This document shows positions 19,446-29,881 of a stretch of DNA of 64,000 bases, in pieces. The translations under genes were made by a program, and so were the position numbers. The DNA is taken from assembly GCA_963854735.1 (NCBI GenBank), contig OY978101.1, positions 186,001 through 250,000 on the forward strand, written 5' to 3'. The stretch's first letter is position 1. Every line of letters begins with the position of its first letter. The DNA is from Marvania coccoides (taxonomy: Eukaryota > Chlorophyta > Trebouxiophyceae > Chlorellales > Chlorellaceae). The notes below the pieces were generated by a model. That model was not told where the DNA came from, ran no database searches, and worked only from the letters and a program-made list of their open reading frames with translations.

Positions 19446-22092
19446 TCATTCAGTTCGTTCTCTCTTGGGAACGGGACCCCCCTGAGGTTTGCAAAACTCC
19501 AAGATTGAGGGACCGCCGGCAGGCGCTGCCGCCCCCCTCGCCCGCTTCTTCTTCCGCCCCTTGTCGGAAGGGAGCTGCTGGCCAGTTCCCCCACCGCCAA
19601 CCTCATGCACATTCCACCGCCGCCCAGCCACAGAGGTCCCACACATTTCGCACACCAGCTGTCCTTTTTTATTTTCAAAAGTGCACGCTTCGCATGACCA
19701 CGTCTGCGGAGGCGCAGCAGGCGCATTTGACGGCCCTGCGCTTATAGCCTCCGCAGTAGCAGCAGCACCCCTTCCTCCCCGCTGCACGAGATCGTCCATC
19801 AGAGTTGGCGGCAAATGCATTCTCGGCGGTGGCGGTGGAGCAAAAGTATCGCCAGCTGCTGTGGTCTCTTGGTGCCAGTTTCGCAGCGTCAGCTCCACCT
19901 CGTCCCCAGGGCTCAGCAACTGACTGGTGTGCACCGCATCCGCGTCCTCATCCCCTTCTTTCCCAGCGCCTAGTATTCCGCCGCCGCCACCGCTAGGCTG
20001 CGGGCTCGGCTGCCCTGCGGCTGCCGATTTCTTCCGACTGCGTTTCAGAACCGATTCCAGGGACAGTTGGCCCGGCGGGCGCTTCGGCTCTTCGAAGAAT
20101 TGGCTCAGCCTCACTCCCATCAACCGAATCTCCACTGGCAGCTCTGCTCGCAGCAGCTTCAGAGCTGTGGCCAGGATGTCGTCCTTGGTGTGAATGTGGT
20201 GGGACAGGGTCAGCGCCCGAGTGCGCACCTGCATTAATACCCACGCGTATTTTATATTGTGAAAGAATAAACGTTTTTCTTCAACCGCCGGCCCAGTATA
20301 CCCCGAGGCCAACAGGCTCGGTCTTATTTTAGAAAAATAAGAACCACACGTGTACTTAATTAATTAAAACCCCGGTTTTATCTAAAGTAAGGTTTGAACA
20401 GTAGTTTCCAGCGCACCTCAAAAGTCGTCAGCTTGAGCTTCAGGGTGAGCGTCTTTCCCTTCAAGCCCTCCTCTGCCAGGTCCGCAGCCAGGTGCGCCGC
20501 AATCTCGGCGCACTTGGCCTCCAGGTCTGCTCTACCAGACAGCGGTTTAAAAGTCCGCTCACAGCTCATGCCCTTGCGCCCCACCTCCCCCACTCCAGGA
20601 GTCTCCGAGTGCTCAGTGTCTCCCAGCCCCAGTGCAAAATGCTGCAGAGAGGTAGTAATAGGTGATAGCAATTAAGGGAGAAGCAATTAACAATTTATTG
20701 CAGACAGAATTGTGTGCAGAGGGGAAACTCGCTACTAGTCCACATATCAAATCAGCGCACCAGGAAAAACTCGGCAGAGAGGGGTGAGAACAGCGCCAGC
20801 AGCAGCCCCCGCTGCTCCATCACGTGGGAGCACATGGTGACCCCAAAAGCGCGCAGCACGTGCTCAGTCACTCTCCCCACCCCCGGGACTTTCCTCACCG
20901 GCAGCTCCGACACAAAAGCAGTCACGGCCTCACGGGTGGGCGCCAGCACGAACTGCCCGTCGGGTTTATTTCGGTCAGAGCATACTTTGGCCAGCATCAT
21001 GTTGGGAGCCACGCCGCAGGAGCAGGTGAGTCCCCCGGTGGCTTCTTTCACAGCAGCCCGGATTTCCGCTGCGATGTGCGCGCCGCTGACGCCGCGCTCG
21101 GCGCACACAGAGGTCACATCGAGGTAGGCTTCGTCCAGGGAGCCTGCTTGGAAGCGAGGGTCGAAGCGAGCAAACACGGTGCGCGTGGTCTCCGCGGCGG
21201 CGCGGTACTTTTCGAAGTTCGGGGCCACGAAGACGAGCTCGGGGCATAGCTTGACGGCGATGAAGCCTGCACAGCGGGTGGGAGCGAATTCATTAAACAG
21301 ATTATAGTAATTACGAATGGGAGGAGGGGTTCCATAAAATGTGAACATGTTGAGCAGTACAGTATGGTATTTTTAATTTAAAATATAACAATAATAAAAG
21401 CCAGACAGGCGAACAAACAGCATTTCACCATTTACTGCATTTCCCAGTAATTCGAAAATTGCATAAGAAAGTTTGCAACTTAAAGTCCAGTTGAGAGGTT
21501 GTGCTTCACACACTCACCAGGCATGGCAGAGCGCACGCCGAACTGGCGCGCGCGGTAGCTGGCCGTGCTGATCATGCCCATCCCGCCCACAGCAAAAGGC
21601 CGCCCTTGTAAAGAAGGGTTGTCCAGCTCTTCCACTGCGGCAAAGAAAGCGTCCATGTCCACATGGATCCAAGTGCGCGTGAGATTCCGGGAGGCCTCCA
21701 GCTCTGCGATGCGGCCGTCTGCTGCTGCAGTTTTCGTTGCCAGCTGCGCGGGGGTGAGGGCCGCGGCGGCTGTGCGCATGCGGGCAATTCTTTCCTCAGT
21801 CTGCTGATGCTTGCGCTGCTCGTTCTGTTGGAAAGGAGGAGAAGTCGACGTAAAAATTCGACTCGTCCGCCGTAATAATGGTACTTTTGGGGAGGAAGCC
21901 AAAAAAAGCACGCTGCCTTACCTGGAAATGAGCCGAGTCCTTGCTCATTTCGAAAACGACGCGTTTGACTTTATCGACGTCTACTCCTTCCATTCCAGCC
22001 TTATAATTGGTGAACACCGTCTCATAGTTGCTGCCTGCATTTCCACCAGGAGAGGGGCTTCCAGGGCTGGGAGCGGGGCTGGGTGACGCCAT
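19446..22092 (-). CDS. POLK: DNA polymerase kappa (Y family) with C-terminal RanBP2/NZF zinc finger
   Basis: Exons 21922-22092, 21518-21824, 20761-21266, 20417-20641 and 19446-20228 give 663 residues. Pol kappa signatures in order: N-clasp helices ([20 protein letters not shown]), motif [34 protein letters not shown], catalytic [12 protein letters not shown], little-finger/HhH region ([17 protein letters not shown]) and PAD ([20 protein letters not shown]). The carboxylates needed for translesion synthesis are intact. The C-terminus carries W-x-C-x2-C-TF-x-N-x6-C-x2-C ([20 protein letters not shown]), an NZF finger, instead of the UBZ fingers of animal Pol kappa. A degenerate SILEFCKP near the end recalls a PIP box but lacks the usual aromatic pair. 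It should act at damaged replication forks in the nucleus. Confidence 0.93.
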
Positions 22093-22731
22093 CCCGTCGT
22101 CTTTGGAGAAGATCTAAGAAATACCAATTGCTCTGAAATATAGCGCAATTTTAGATGAAACTAATCCACTAGTAGCCCTACACTATAATTTCCGATGGCC
22201 ATCAAAACTTTTGGTTATTTAATATTAACCAGATTTGAGAGTTCGCTCCCCGGGAGCAACCCCTCGATGCTGCGCTGGCTGCGGGTACGATTGAAGAAAT
22301 TGACGAATTCTAAATTTTGCACAAATGCTGCAGAAACAGCGGAGCAGGCGTGCAAAGCCCTTTGCCCAGTCAACATTAAATTTCTACAGAATCGGCAGCT
22401 AGCGGCTATTTAATTTATATAAAAATAGTTAAAAAGCCCCGCAAGTATTAGCGAGTGTTCCAGGGAGGCCATTCAGCCAAGGTTTTCTTAAGGCATATAT
22501 ACATTGAAGTTTTAATTGGCCCGAAATTTAAAATTCTTGGCCCCGTTCTATGATAGCAGGCGTTCACAATATTGCGTCTGTATTAAACGATCCATCCATA
22601 TACCGTTCCGAAACACAGCGCGTAATTTTAGTCTCCTCACCGCTGTGAGCGCAGCACACAAATTCTTTACCTCTATTCCCGACAATTCGCCCATTCAATC
22701 CTAGATTTTTTTACCAAATTGCCACCCAAGC
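22093..22731. promoter_or_regulatory. 639-bp divergent spacer, Pol kappa / pyridoxal kinase
   Basis: AT-rich sequence containing both promoters. A moderately GC-rich patch (about 22240-22380) has open frames on the plus strand, but no domain could be assigned to it. Confidence 0.3.
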
Positions 22732-23927
22732 ATGTCGGCCTCTTGCCCCAAAGTTCTGTCCATCCAATCCCACGTCGTCTCCGGATATGTCGGCAACAAG
22801 TGTGCGGTGCTGCCGCTCAACCGCCTGGGCTTCGAGGTGGACGCCGTCAACAGCGTGCAGTTCTCCAACCACACTGGGTATCCCAGCTGGAAGGGATCGG
22901 TGATGGACGGAGCCGCCCTGCTCACCTTAGTTGATGGCCTTGAAGCCAATGGCCTGCTCAACTATACCCACCTTCTCACAGGCTACATCGGCAGCCTGTC
23001 GCTGCTGGAATCCATTGCTGAGGTCGTCTCCAGGCTGCGTAAAGCCAACCCTGCTCTAACTTATGGTGTGTAATTTTAATAATTCAATTTTACTCCCGCC
23101 ATTTCTCCTCAATTTTGGTTCAGAAGGCGCATAAAATTGATTTTTTTCCCTTCTTATTTATAGTGTGTGATCCGGTGCAAGGCGACGATGGCCGCATCTA
23201 CGTTGCTCCGGACTTGCCTCGAGCATTTCGTGACACAATCCTCCCCCTTGCGTCAATCGTGACTCCAAACCAGTTTGAAGCTGAGCTGCTGAGCGGGGTG
23301 GGGATCCACAGCGAGGCGGACGCGCTGGCTGCCTGTCGGGCGCTCCATGCGAGGGGTCCCCACACCGTAGTGCTCACCAGCTGCCTTCTTCCTGGGGCAG
23401 AGGATTACGTGACAATCGTTGCCAGCACCACACAGGTACTGAAGAGGGGCGTAAAGTTTATTTATTTTTTGTTGCACGATCCATTATTTGTTTCATCGCA
23501 CAGAAAACAGCCATGATTGCAATATTTCGATTTGATCGCTCAGGTTTTGAACAAATGCATCTAATGTCAATATAAATGGGTACGAATGCAGTTACAGCGA
23601 GTGAAAGGGTGGCAAACCTTGGCGATTCAAGTTCCTAGAGTTGACGCCTACTTCACGGGAACTGGAGACCTTTTCTCTGCGCTGCTGCTGGCGTGGATGG
23701 TGAGGAAGCCTGGTGACTTGAAAGCTGCAGTAGAAGCGGCGGTGGGAGGCCTGCAGGCTGTGCTGATGGACACCGTGGAAGTAGCTGGAGCAGCAGCACA
23801 CGCTGCCAAGCGCAGTGCTGAGGTTTGTGCTGCAAGGGAGCTGCGCCTGGTGCAGAACCAAGATAAACTTGCATACCCGGTGATTGTGCACCGCGCGTTT
23901 CAGCTGCTGCCTACTACGCCTTTGTGA
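22732..23927 (+). CDS. PDXK: Pyridoxal kinase
   Basis: Exons 22732-23065, 23164-23435 and 23592-23927 give 313 residues. Hallmarks are VLSIQSHVVSGYVGNKCAVL at the N-terminus, AVNSVQFSNHTGY (substrate loop), GYIGSLSLLESI, YVCDPVQGDDGRIYV and the ribokinase-fold anion hole FTGTGDLFSALLLAWM with the catalytic Asp in GTGD. It phosphorylates pyridoxal, pyridoxine and pyridoxamine with ATP in the vitamin B6 salvage pathway (plant SOS4). No clear transit peptide is present, so a cytosolic location is likely. The gene ends only 80 bp from the convergent phosphoglycerate mutase gene; an AATAAA occurs at about 23968. The length is normal for the family. Confidence 0.93.
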
Positions 23928-24007
23928 CGAAAAATCAAAGCTTAATTGTTTATTGTTTGTTTAATTCAATAAAAGTATGATATTCTTTTATATTCATATA
24001 TGATTTA

Positions 24008-25619
24008 TCATTGACACCGGACTCCAGCGTATTCTTTAATCACGCCCATCACTTGGCTGCCAGGAAATCTCCCTAAAGCCCCCTCCGCTGCGTCGAACTC
24101 TGTGAATTGGCACACGCTGTCTCCACACAGTGCCGCTTGCCGGTGCCCGCTGGTGATTAGCGGCTGCTCCCCATTGAGAGCAGCACCACCATTCAACAAT
24201 GCTCCATCGCCACCACCATTGACCGCCGGTGCTCCATTCGCAGCGCGCTCTGCCTGCTTTGGGTGAGGGATGGGGCCCAGCGGGATGCGCTGCACAGCCG
24301 CTGCGCCTCCCAAAGCACGCACAGCATGCCGCACGTGCGCCACCGCAAACGGCACCGGCTCGTGCGAGTGGTCCCCAAACTCCACCGGGGTCGAATGATC
24401 CCCAGTCACTACAATCGTGTACTGCTGTTGTTGCCGATTTTCGCTGCCGCCTTCACCGCTGCTGGGCTCCCCCGCCTTCCCTTCCGCCTGCCACAACAGC
24501 CGCAGCAGCTGCCCCACCATTGTGTCCACTACTTCCAGGTACCCCACTTTCAGGTGTACTGCTCTGTCGTGCCCAGCATCGTCCACCGCCTTCACGTGAA
24601 GAAAGGCGAAGTCGTACGGGCCCTGGGTCAGCGCCGCCGCCACCGCCTCCGATTTGCGGTGAAACAGCGTGCGGTAGTCCCCAGTGGTGCCTGGAACCTC
24701 CAACACCGTCATTTCAGCACACATGCCTAGCCCCGCAATGATTTTTGTTGGCGACACAATGCAGGGCCGCATGCAGTGCTGCTCCCGGAACGGGGTCAAC
24801 GCCAGCCGACACCCGCACCCCCGCAGCAGCACCACGTTCGCCGGCTGCTTGCCTGCTCTCCGGCGTTCCTCATTGATCGGGTGGCTCTCTAGCGTGGCTT
24901 GAATGAGGCGGTCTGCTGCCGCCACCACCGCCGCGGTGTGCGCCGCTTCGGGGGAGGCATCCAGCGGGAGCGGCGTTTGCAGCGGCAGGTTGTCTTTGAG
25001 GGGGTCAGTCCCCGAGATGGCGTCTGTCAGCCCCGGCCCCCTCACAACCACCCCACAGCGGTGCTCTGTGGCGTACTTCACGCTGATGCTGTGCTGCGGG
25101 AACCCTGGAATGCGCAACCCGTCCAGCGCAGCACACAGCACGGGGCCTTCCTGGTCAAATCGGCGGTCCGCCCGGCGGTGCAGCACGATGCTAGAAACTG
25201 GGTCCAGCGTGGCGAAATTGGACTTGAAGGCGATGTCGCCGGGGCTCATGGACAGCCCCGCGCCCATGCTCTCGTAAGCTCCTCGTCCCCGGTACAACTT
25301 TCTTGGGTCGTACCCAAATAATGACATGTGGGCGGTATCGCTGCCGCAGGCAAGGCCTGGCTCCACGGGGTCGATCAGCCCATTAAATCCAGCAGCTGCC
25401 ATGAGTTGGGAGAGGAAGAAAACATCGGTGGTGGGTCAATGGGTTTGTTTTTTATTATGGGTGGCGGTGGTGGGAGGAAAGCAAAGACTTGCCTGCAATG
25501 GCATCTAAAACGGGGGTGTTGGAGGCTTCTAGCGGGGTCTTGAACCCCAGAGATGGGATGGACACGTCACCAACCCCATCAATCAGCACGAAAGCCACTT
25601 TATGGGCTCCTGCGCCCAT
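24008..25619 (-). CDS. Archaeal-type (ApgM) cofactor-independent phosphoglycerate mutase
   Basis: Exons 25493-25619 and 24008-25395 give 504 residues. Alkaline-phosphatase-superfamily features: KVAFVLIDGVGDV at the N-terminus, GLIDPVEPGLACGSDTAHMS with FGYDP, HVKAVDDAGHDRAVHLKVGY, and metal ligands in VVTGDHSTPVEFGDHSHEPV. The order and spacing match the COG3635/ApgM branch and not the GpmI enzyme of plants. It interconverts 3- and 2-phosphoglycerate in glycolysis. The only intron has a consensus GC donor (GCAG|GCAAGT); using the nearby GT breaks the frame. No obvious transit peptide was seen. Ala/Gly-rich inserts (around PAVNGGGDGALLNGGAAL) are lineage-specific. Confidence 0.88.
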
Positions 25620-25929
25620 TGCAGATGGTGGCTGGCGTTCTTGAAAATATGCGGTTTACAACCGTTTACAAGCGCCCAACTCGAAGCTGACGTGAGTTAT
25701 ATGCGTTTATTAATGGAATATCGGCAGACCCCTCTCAGAAAATGCTTGTTTTTGCAAATGAGAAAAACGCGCGCCATTTACAGATTTTTTCGCTCACACA
25801 TCTTTCAGACACGCGAAACGACTATTAAACCTAAATTTATTCAATACTTGTGACGGATCTACACGTCTTCGCCGAACCACCAGGCTACCAAACTCTCGGC
25901 CCGAAAAAATCAAGCATTTTCTCTCGAAG
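25620..25929. promoter_or_regulatory. 310-bp divergent spacer, phosphoglycerate mutase / DUF1517-like gene
   Basis: A compact AT-rich spacer between two start codons. Both promoters must lie here; no specific element was recognised. Confidence 0.35.
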
Positions 25930-26676
25930 ATGAACGCCCTCCGACTTCCTGGCGCCCAATTGGGGTCTCGCTCCTCCACCCAGGCTACTTTCTGCAAGGC
26001 TGTCTCGGCCCGCAGGCCATTCATGCTGGTGCGGTGCTCAGCTAGCCAGAAGACTGAGGACGAGCGCTCTACCTTGTTCCAGAAGGCAGCCCTCCCCGCC
26101 GCTGCGCTGCTGGGAGCCGCGCTGCTGTTTGCGGCGACCCCTGACGAGGCTCTGGCCGCGCGCTCCGGCGGCAGGGTGGGCGGCAGCGGCTTTTCCTCTC
26201 GTTCCCGGAGGTGAGAATGAGTATAGGAGCTCGGAAGAAATACACCATTGGAGCTTTTTACATTGTTTTCGCCTTATGCCGTTCTACTGAAACGGTATAC
26301 GTGTCTTTGTGGCTTCATTTTCATAAAAGCTCCTTCCTTTCTTACTGCATATGGGCTAAACAATTTTTCTTCTTCTTTTCCTCTCCTCTTTTTCCCTTTT
26401 CACAGCGCCCCCATGCCCTCCCGAGGTCCTTCCGGCGGCGGCGGTGCCGTTCGCAACTACAACTACTACTCCGCCCCTCCCCTCATCTCCCCCTATGGCG
26501 GCTACGGCATGTTTGGCGGCGGCATCGGTTTCTTCCCCATGATGGGCATGGGCTCGCTGTTCAACGTCATCCTCATCATGTTTGTGCTCAACGTGGTGCT
26601 GCAGACGGTGCGGAGCTTCACCAACAGCAGTGACGGCAGCAAGAAGAAGGAGGACGACGAAGACGAGAGGTGGTAA
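25930..26676 (+). CDS. Short DUF1517-like thylakoid membrane protein
   Basis: Exons 25930-26210 and 26406-26676 (phase 2) give 183 residues. A transit peptide (MNALRLPGAQLGSRSSTQAT onward) and a hydrophobic lumen-type signal (ALPAAALLGAALLFAA, ending DEALA) precede ARSGGRVGGSGFSSRSRS, the Arg/Ser/Gly motif at the start of mature DUF1517 proteins such as plant FLAP1. A Gly/Tyr-rich stretch and one membrane helix (GSLFNVILIMFVLNVVLQTV) follow, then a highly charged tail (KKKEDDEDERW). The large C-terminal DUF1517 domain is absent, so this is a short form rather than a full FLAP1 orthologue. A role in thylakoid acclimation is inference. Confidence 0.65.
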
Positions 26677-26984
26677 AAATTGCAGCATCCATTCTTTTAT
26701 TTTAACGTTGACCTCGAAGAAAACACAGCAAATTGGATGGTGCGTGGGTGTTAAATGTGGTCGAAGATGCGCGCACCTACCAAACAAACGCATGCGCCCC
26801 CCCCTTCCCCTTCAACAAGAAAATATCACAAACATCCCACACATTGTCTGCTTCATTTGAAATGAAAAAAACGCAGATGCATTTCATAAATTTTTGAACG
26901 ACTCTCTCTGGACTCATCATTATCCTTTTCATTCATCTCTCGGCCTTGTTATTAACAACTATTGACAAAAAAAACATCTCTAGA
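26677..26984. other. Convergent 3' spacer
   Basis: UTR-like AT-rich sequence between the DUF1517-like gene (+) and cruP (-). Nothing further was seen. Confidence 0.3.
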
Positions 26985-29050
26985 CTAAAGTTCGTAGTCG
27001 AGACCAGCTCCGTACTGCCACCTCTCCATTGCTCTTTTCAAAATGTATCGCTGCCGCGCCGGCATGCCCTCCGCCCGCTTCGCCAGCTCGTACCGCTGCG
27101 CCAACTGGAAGGCTGCGGTGTACCCCACAAGCCCCACGAAATGCACCAGCCAGTCAGCCATGGGGCCAACCCCCACTCGCATCAGAATTTGAGGCACAAA
27201 AAGAGGGTCGCTCGCCATTTGGGCCACCAGCGTTCTGGCCAGTGGGCCTGCCTGAATGACGTCTTGGAGGAAGGGTTTCAGCGTGGCGTCCCCTTGCCTC
27301 TCCATGGCGGCGAAGTTGCCGCCCAGCAGGCGGTTTATGAAGTCGACGTCGTAGCGCTGAGATTGCGCGGGGATGCTCATGGCCCGCTGCAGCATCCATG
27401 CCCCGGAAAGGCTAGGATTGTACCTGAAGAGGGGAGGAATTAGGGGAAAATAAGCCCACCCCCCAAAAACCAATGACTTGTTCTACGAAACCAAAATGTC
27501 CTTTCTTGACGCTTCTTCCCTAACTTACGCGTTGATGAACTTGAGTCCCCGCATGTCCAGCGCACCGGCCTCCACCGCCCCCGAAATTGCGCCCGTCAAC
27601 CGCCGCAGGTGCCGCAGCAGTGCCCCAAATCCTCCAAAGCTCAGCGGGCTCTGAATGCCGCTGGCATCCCCCACAGCCAGCACCCTGTCAAACTGTGGCG
27701 GCAGCGGAGAGTCCCGGTAGGTTGGAAACATTCCGAAGAGCACCCTCTGCACCTCCAGATCCTCCAAATGCACGCCCTGGTACTGCGGCATCTCCCTCCA
27801 GTAGTACTCTAACAAACTTTCTAGCGAAGGGCGGCCTGGGTCGGCATCCAGGTAAGTAAACAGATATGTCGTTCTGTCAGTAGGGCCGCTGCCAGCCGGA
27901 AACGCCTCCCAAAAGGCCTGCAGGTTGGATAAATCTCCGCTGCTGCTTTTTGAGGAGGCGGGCGGCGGTTCGGAGGGCGCGGCTGTGTAGATCACGTCTC
28001 CCGTGGTGTTCTTCTCTGCCGGGAAGCCGCGCGCGCAAGTGCCCACCACCAGGCACACGCCGTCGGGTTTTCTACCGTGCCGCACCTGCTGAACGATGGG
28101 GCTCGTGTTCCCCATGGCGTCCACTAGCAGCTTCGCTGCCAGGGCGGATCCGCTGCCCCCTTGCGGGGCGGCGTCTCCCAGCCGCAGCTGCACGCCGTTG
28201 GGGTGGATCCACACCTCTGAGAGCACCGTCTTCTCGAGAACAAGGCCGCCGTTGGCTTCAAACCGCCGCCGAGCGAGCTCCACGAGCTTCTGAGGGTTGC
28301 AGCCCAGGTTCAGGACGTCCTGCGTCCACACATCTTTGTTGTTCTTGCCGTGGAAGCCCACCCGCACTGCAGTTCATCATAGAAATGTACTGATCAGGGC
28401 TTGGAGGAATGGAAGAAAAGAATGTTACGAGAATATGACATTGATTTAAAAAAATTATTTCGTTTTTTAATAAATGACAACTGAAATTAAAAAGTTTGCA
28501 GTTTTTTTCTCTCACCTGGATTGAACTCAACGGAGATGACCTCAGCCGCCTCCGATTCACTCATTACGCCCATTTCCACCAGCTCCATGAGCTCCTTCCT
28601 GCTGACGTTCCATTCCTGGGAGCGTCCCCGCAGCGGGCCACGCTCCAGCACCGCCGCCCGGAGTCCAGCGGCCTGCAGCGCGCCGGCCAAAAAAATTCCC
28701 AAAGTGCCGCCAGCCACGACGACGTCAAGGCCAGGGGTGGCTGGCAGCTTGTCGTTGGTGAGACGCACGAACTGAGGAGGCAGCCCGTAGACGGTACGCG
28801 TGCGCAGGTCGGTCCAGGCTGCATCTATTCTCTTGAGATCGGCATAAGTTGTGCCACCGCCTGCTCCACCGGCTGCAGCGTCAAGGACGCTGCGCTCCTC
28901 GATCTGGCGGAAGATACGCTGTGTAATGCTCTCTGTGGACTGTTGGGAGGTCGCACGCACGGAAAAAGCACGGCGAGTATTGGCGATCGAGAGTTTTGGC
29001 TGGCTCGAAGTCCATCCTGGCTGCGCAGAGCGCCCTAGATGGGCTCTCAT
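26985..29050 (-). CDS. cruP: CruP, lycopene-cyclase-related FAD flavoprotein (plastid)
   Basis: Exons 28516-29050, 27529-28366 and 26985-27423 give 603 residues. After a transit peptide comes the dinucleotide-binding strand-loop LDVVVAGGTLGIFLAGALQA and the CruP-specific EWNVSRKELMELVEMGVMSE. Further diagnostic blocks are VLNLGCNPQKLVELARRRFE, GRKPDGVCLVVGTCARGF, FWEAFPAGSGPTDRTTYLFT, GMFPTYRDSPLPPQFDRVLA and GDASGIQSPLSFGGFGALLR, then LKPFLQDVIQAGPLARTL near the end. These blocks match plant and cyanobacterial CruP closely. CruP is a paralogue of lycopene cyclases, linked to limiting carotenoid epoxide and ROS accumulation. Cyclase activity should not be assumed. Confidence 0.92.
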
Positions 29051-29881
29051 ATTGAATATTAAAAAAATACCAAATAAAATGTATTATAAAGCAACACGAG
29101 GCGCTGTGAAATGGGTGGGTGGTTGGTGCGTTGAAATTGATCTTAATTTTCCGCTGGCCTTTGAGAGTGAAAGCCTTTTTTTAAATTCTAAAAAAATGAG
29201 CTGGGTGGCTAGTGTTGCTCTGACAGCATTAAGGCGCAGCCTTGCTCTCGTTTTTGTCTGAAGTTTGCGGCTTGCCCAACAAAACCCCAGGCCTTTATTG
29301 CATTGAGACACTTCTTGATCCATGAAGGCATGCCCAAGAAAATATAAATGCGTTGCAGCGCTGCTGCTGTATGAAGCGGTAGGCAAGGCAGTGGCGGCAG
29401 CGAGGATACTGCCAAAAACATAATGGTGTGGGATGCTGTGTTAAACACGGGTTCTCGTTGCCATATCGACGGCATGCGTGCAAGCTACGTCCGTGAAGCA
29501 AAAAATCGTGAAAATAGGAGGAAAACAAAACAGCAAAGCAGTGCAAAGTTGCAATCAGAAACGGTACTAAAAAGAGATCAAAACAGTAGTTATTTAGCAG
29601 ACAAATGAGATCGACAGAAAGACAACAGGCTGAAAAGGGGGTAGGGGGGGAGGGCATGCCCAGAAAAATTGAATAATTATATTGAGTTTTGATATTTTTT
29701 TTAGGGGGTAACGTTTAATTCAAGAAAACAACAAGAGAAAGCACCAATGATTGTTGGCAGTGCATGAAGCACGCCTGAGCTCAGCATACAGCCGGCAAAC
29801 ATACCATTGGGACTTCTTCTCTAACCATTCCGGTAGTAATGTACAATTTCTTTTTTATAAAAGCGGCATCCTCCTCTCAGC
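29051..29881. other. 831-bp spacer between cruP start and ELL 3' end
   Basis: This contains the cruP promoter side and the 3' UTR of the ELL-like gene. It is AT-rich with no supported coding region or RNA; the short open frames have no family signature. Confidence 0.35.
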
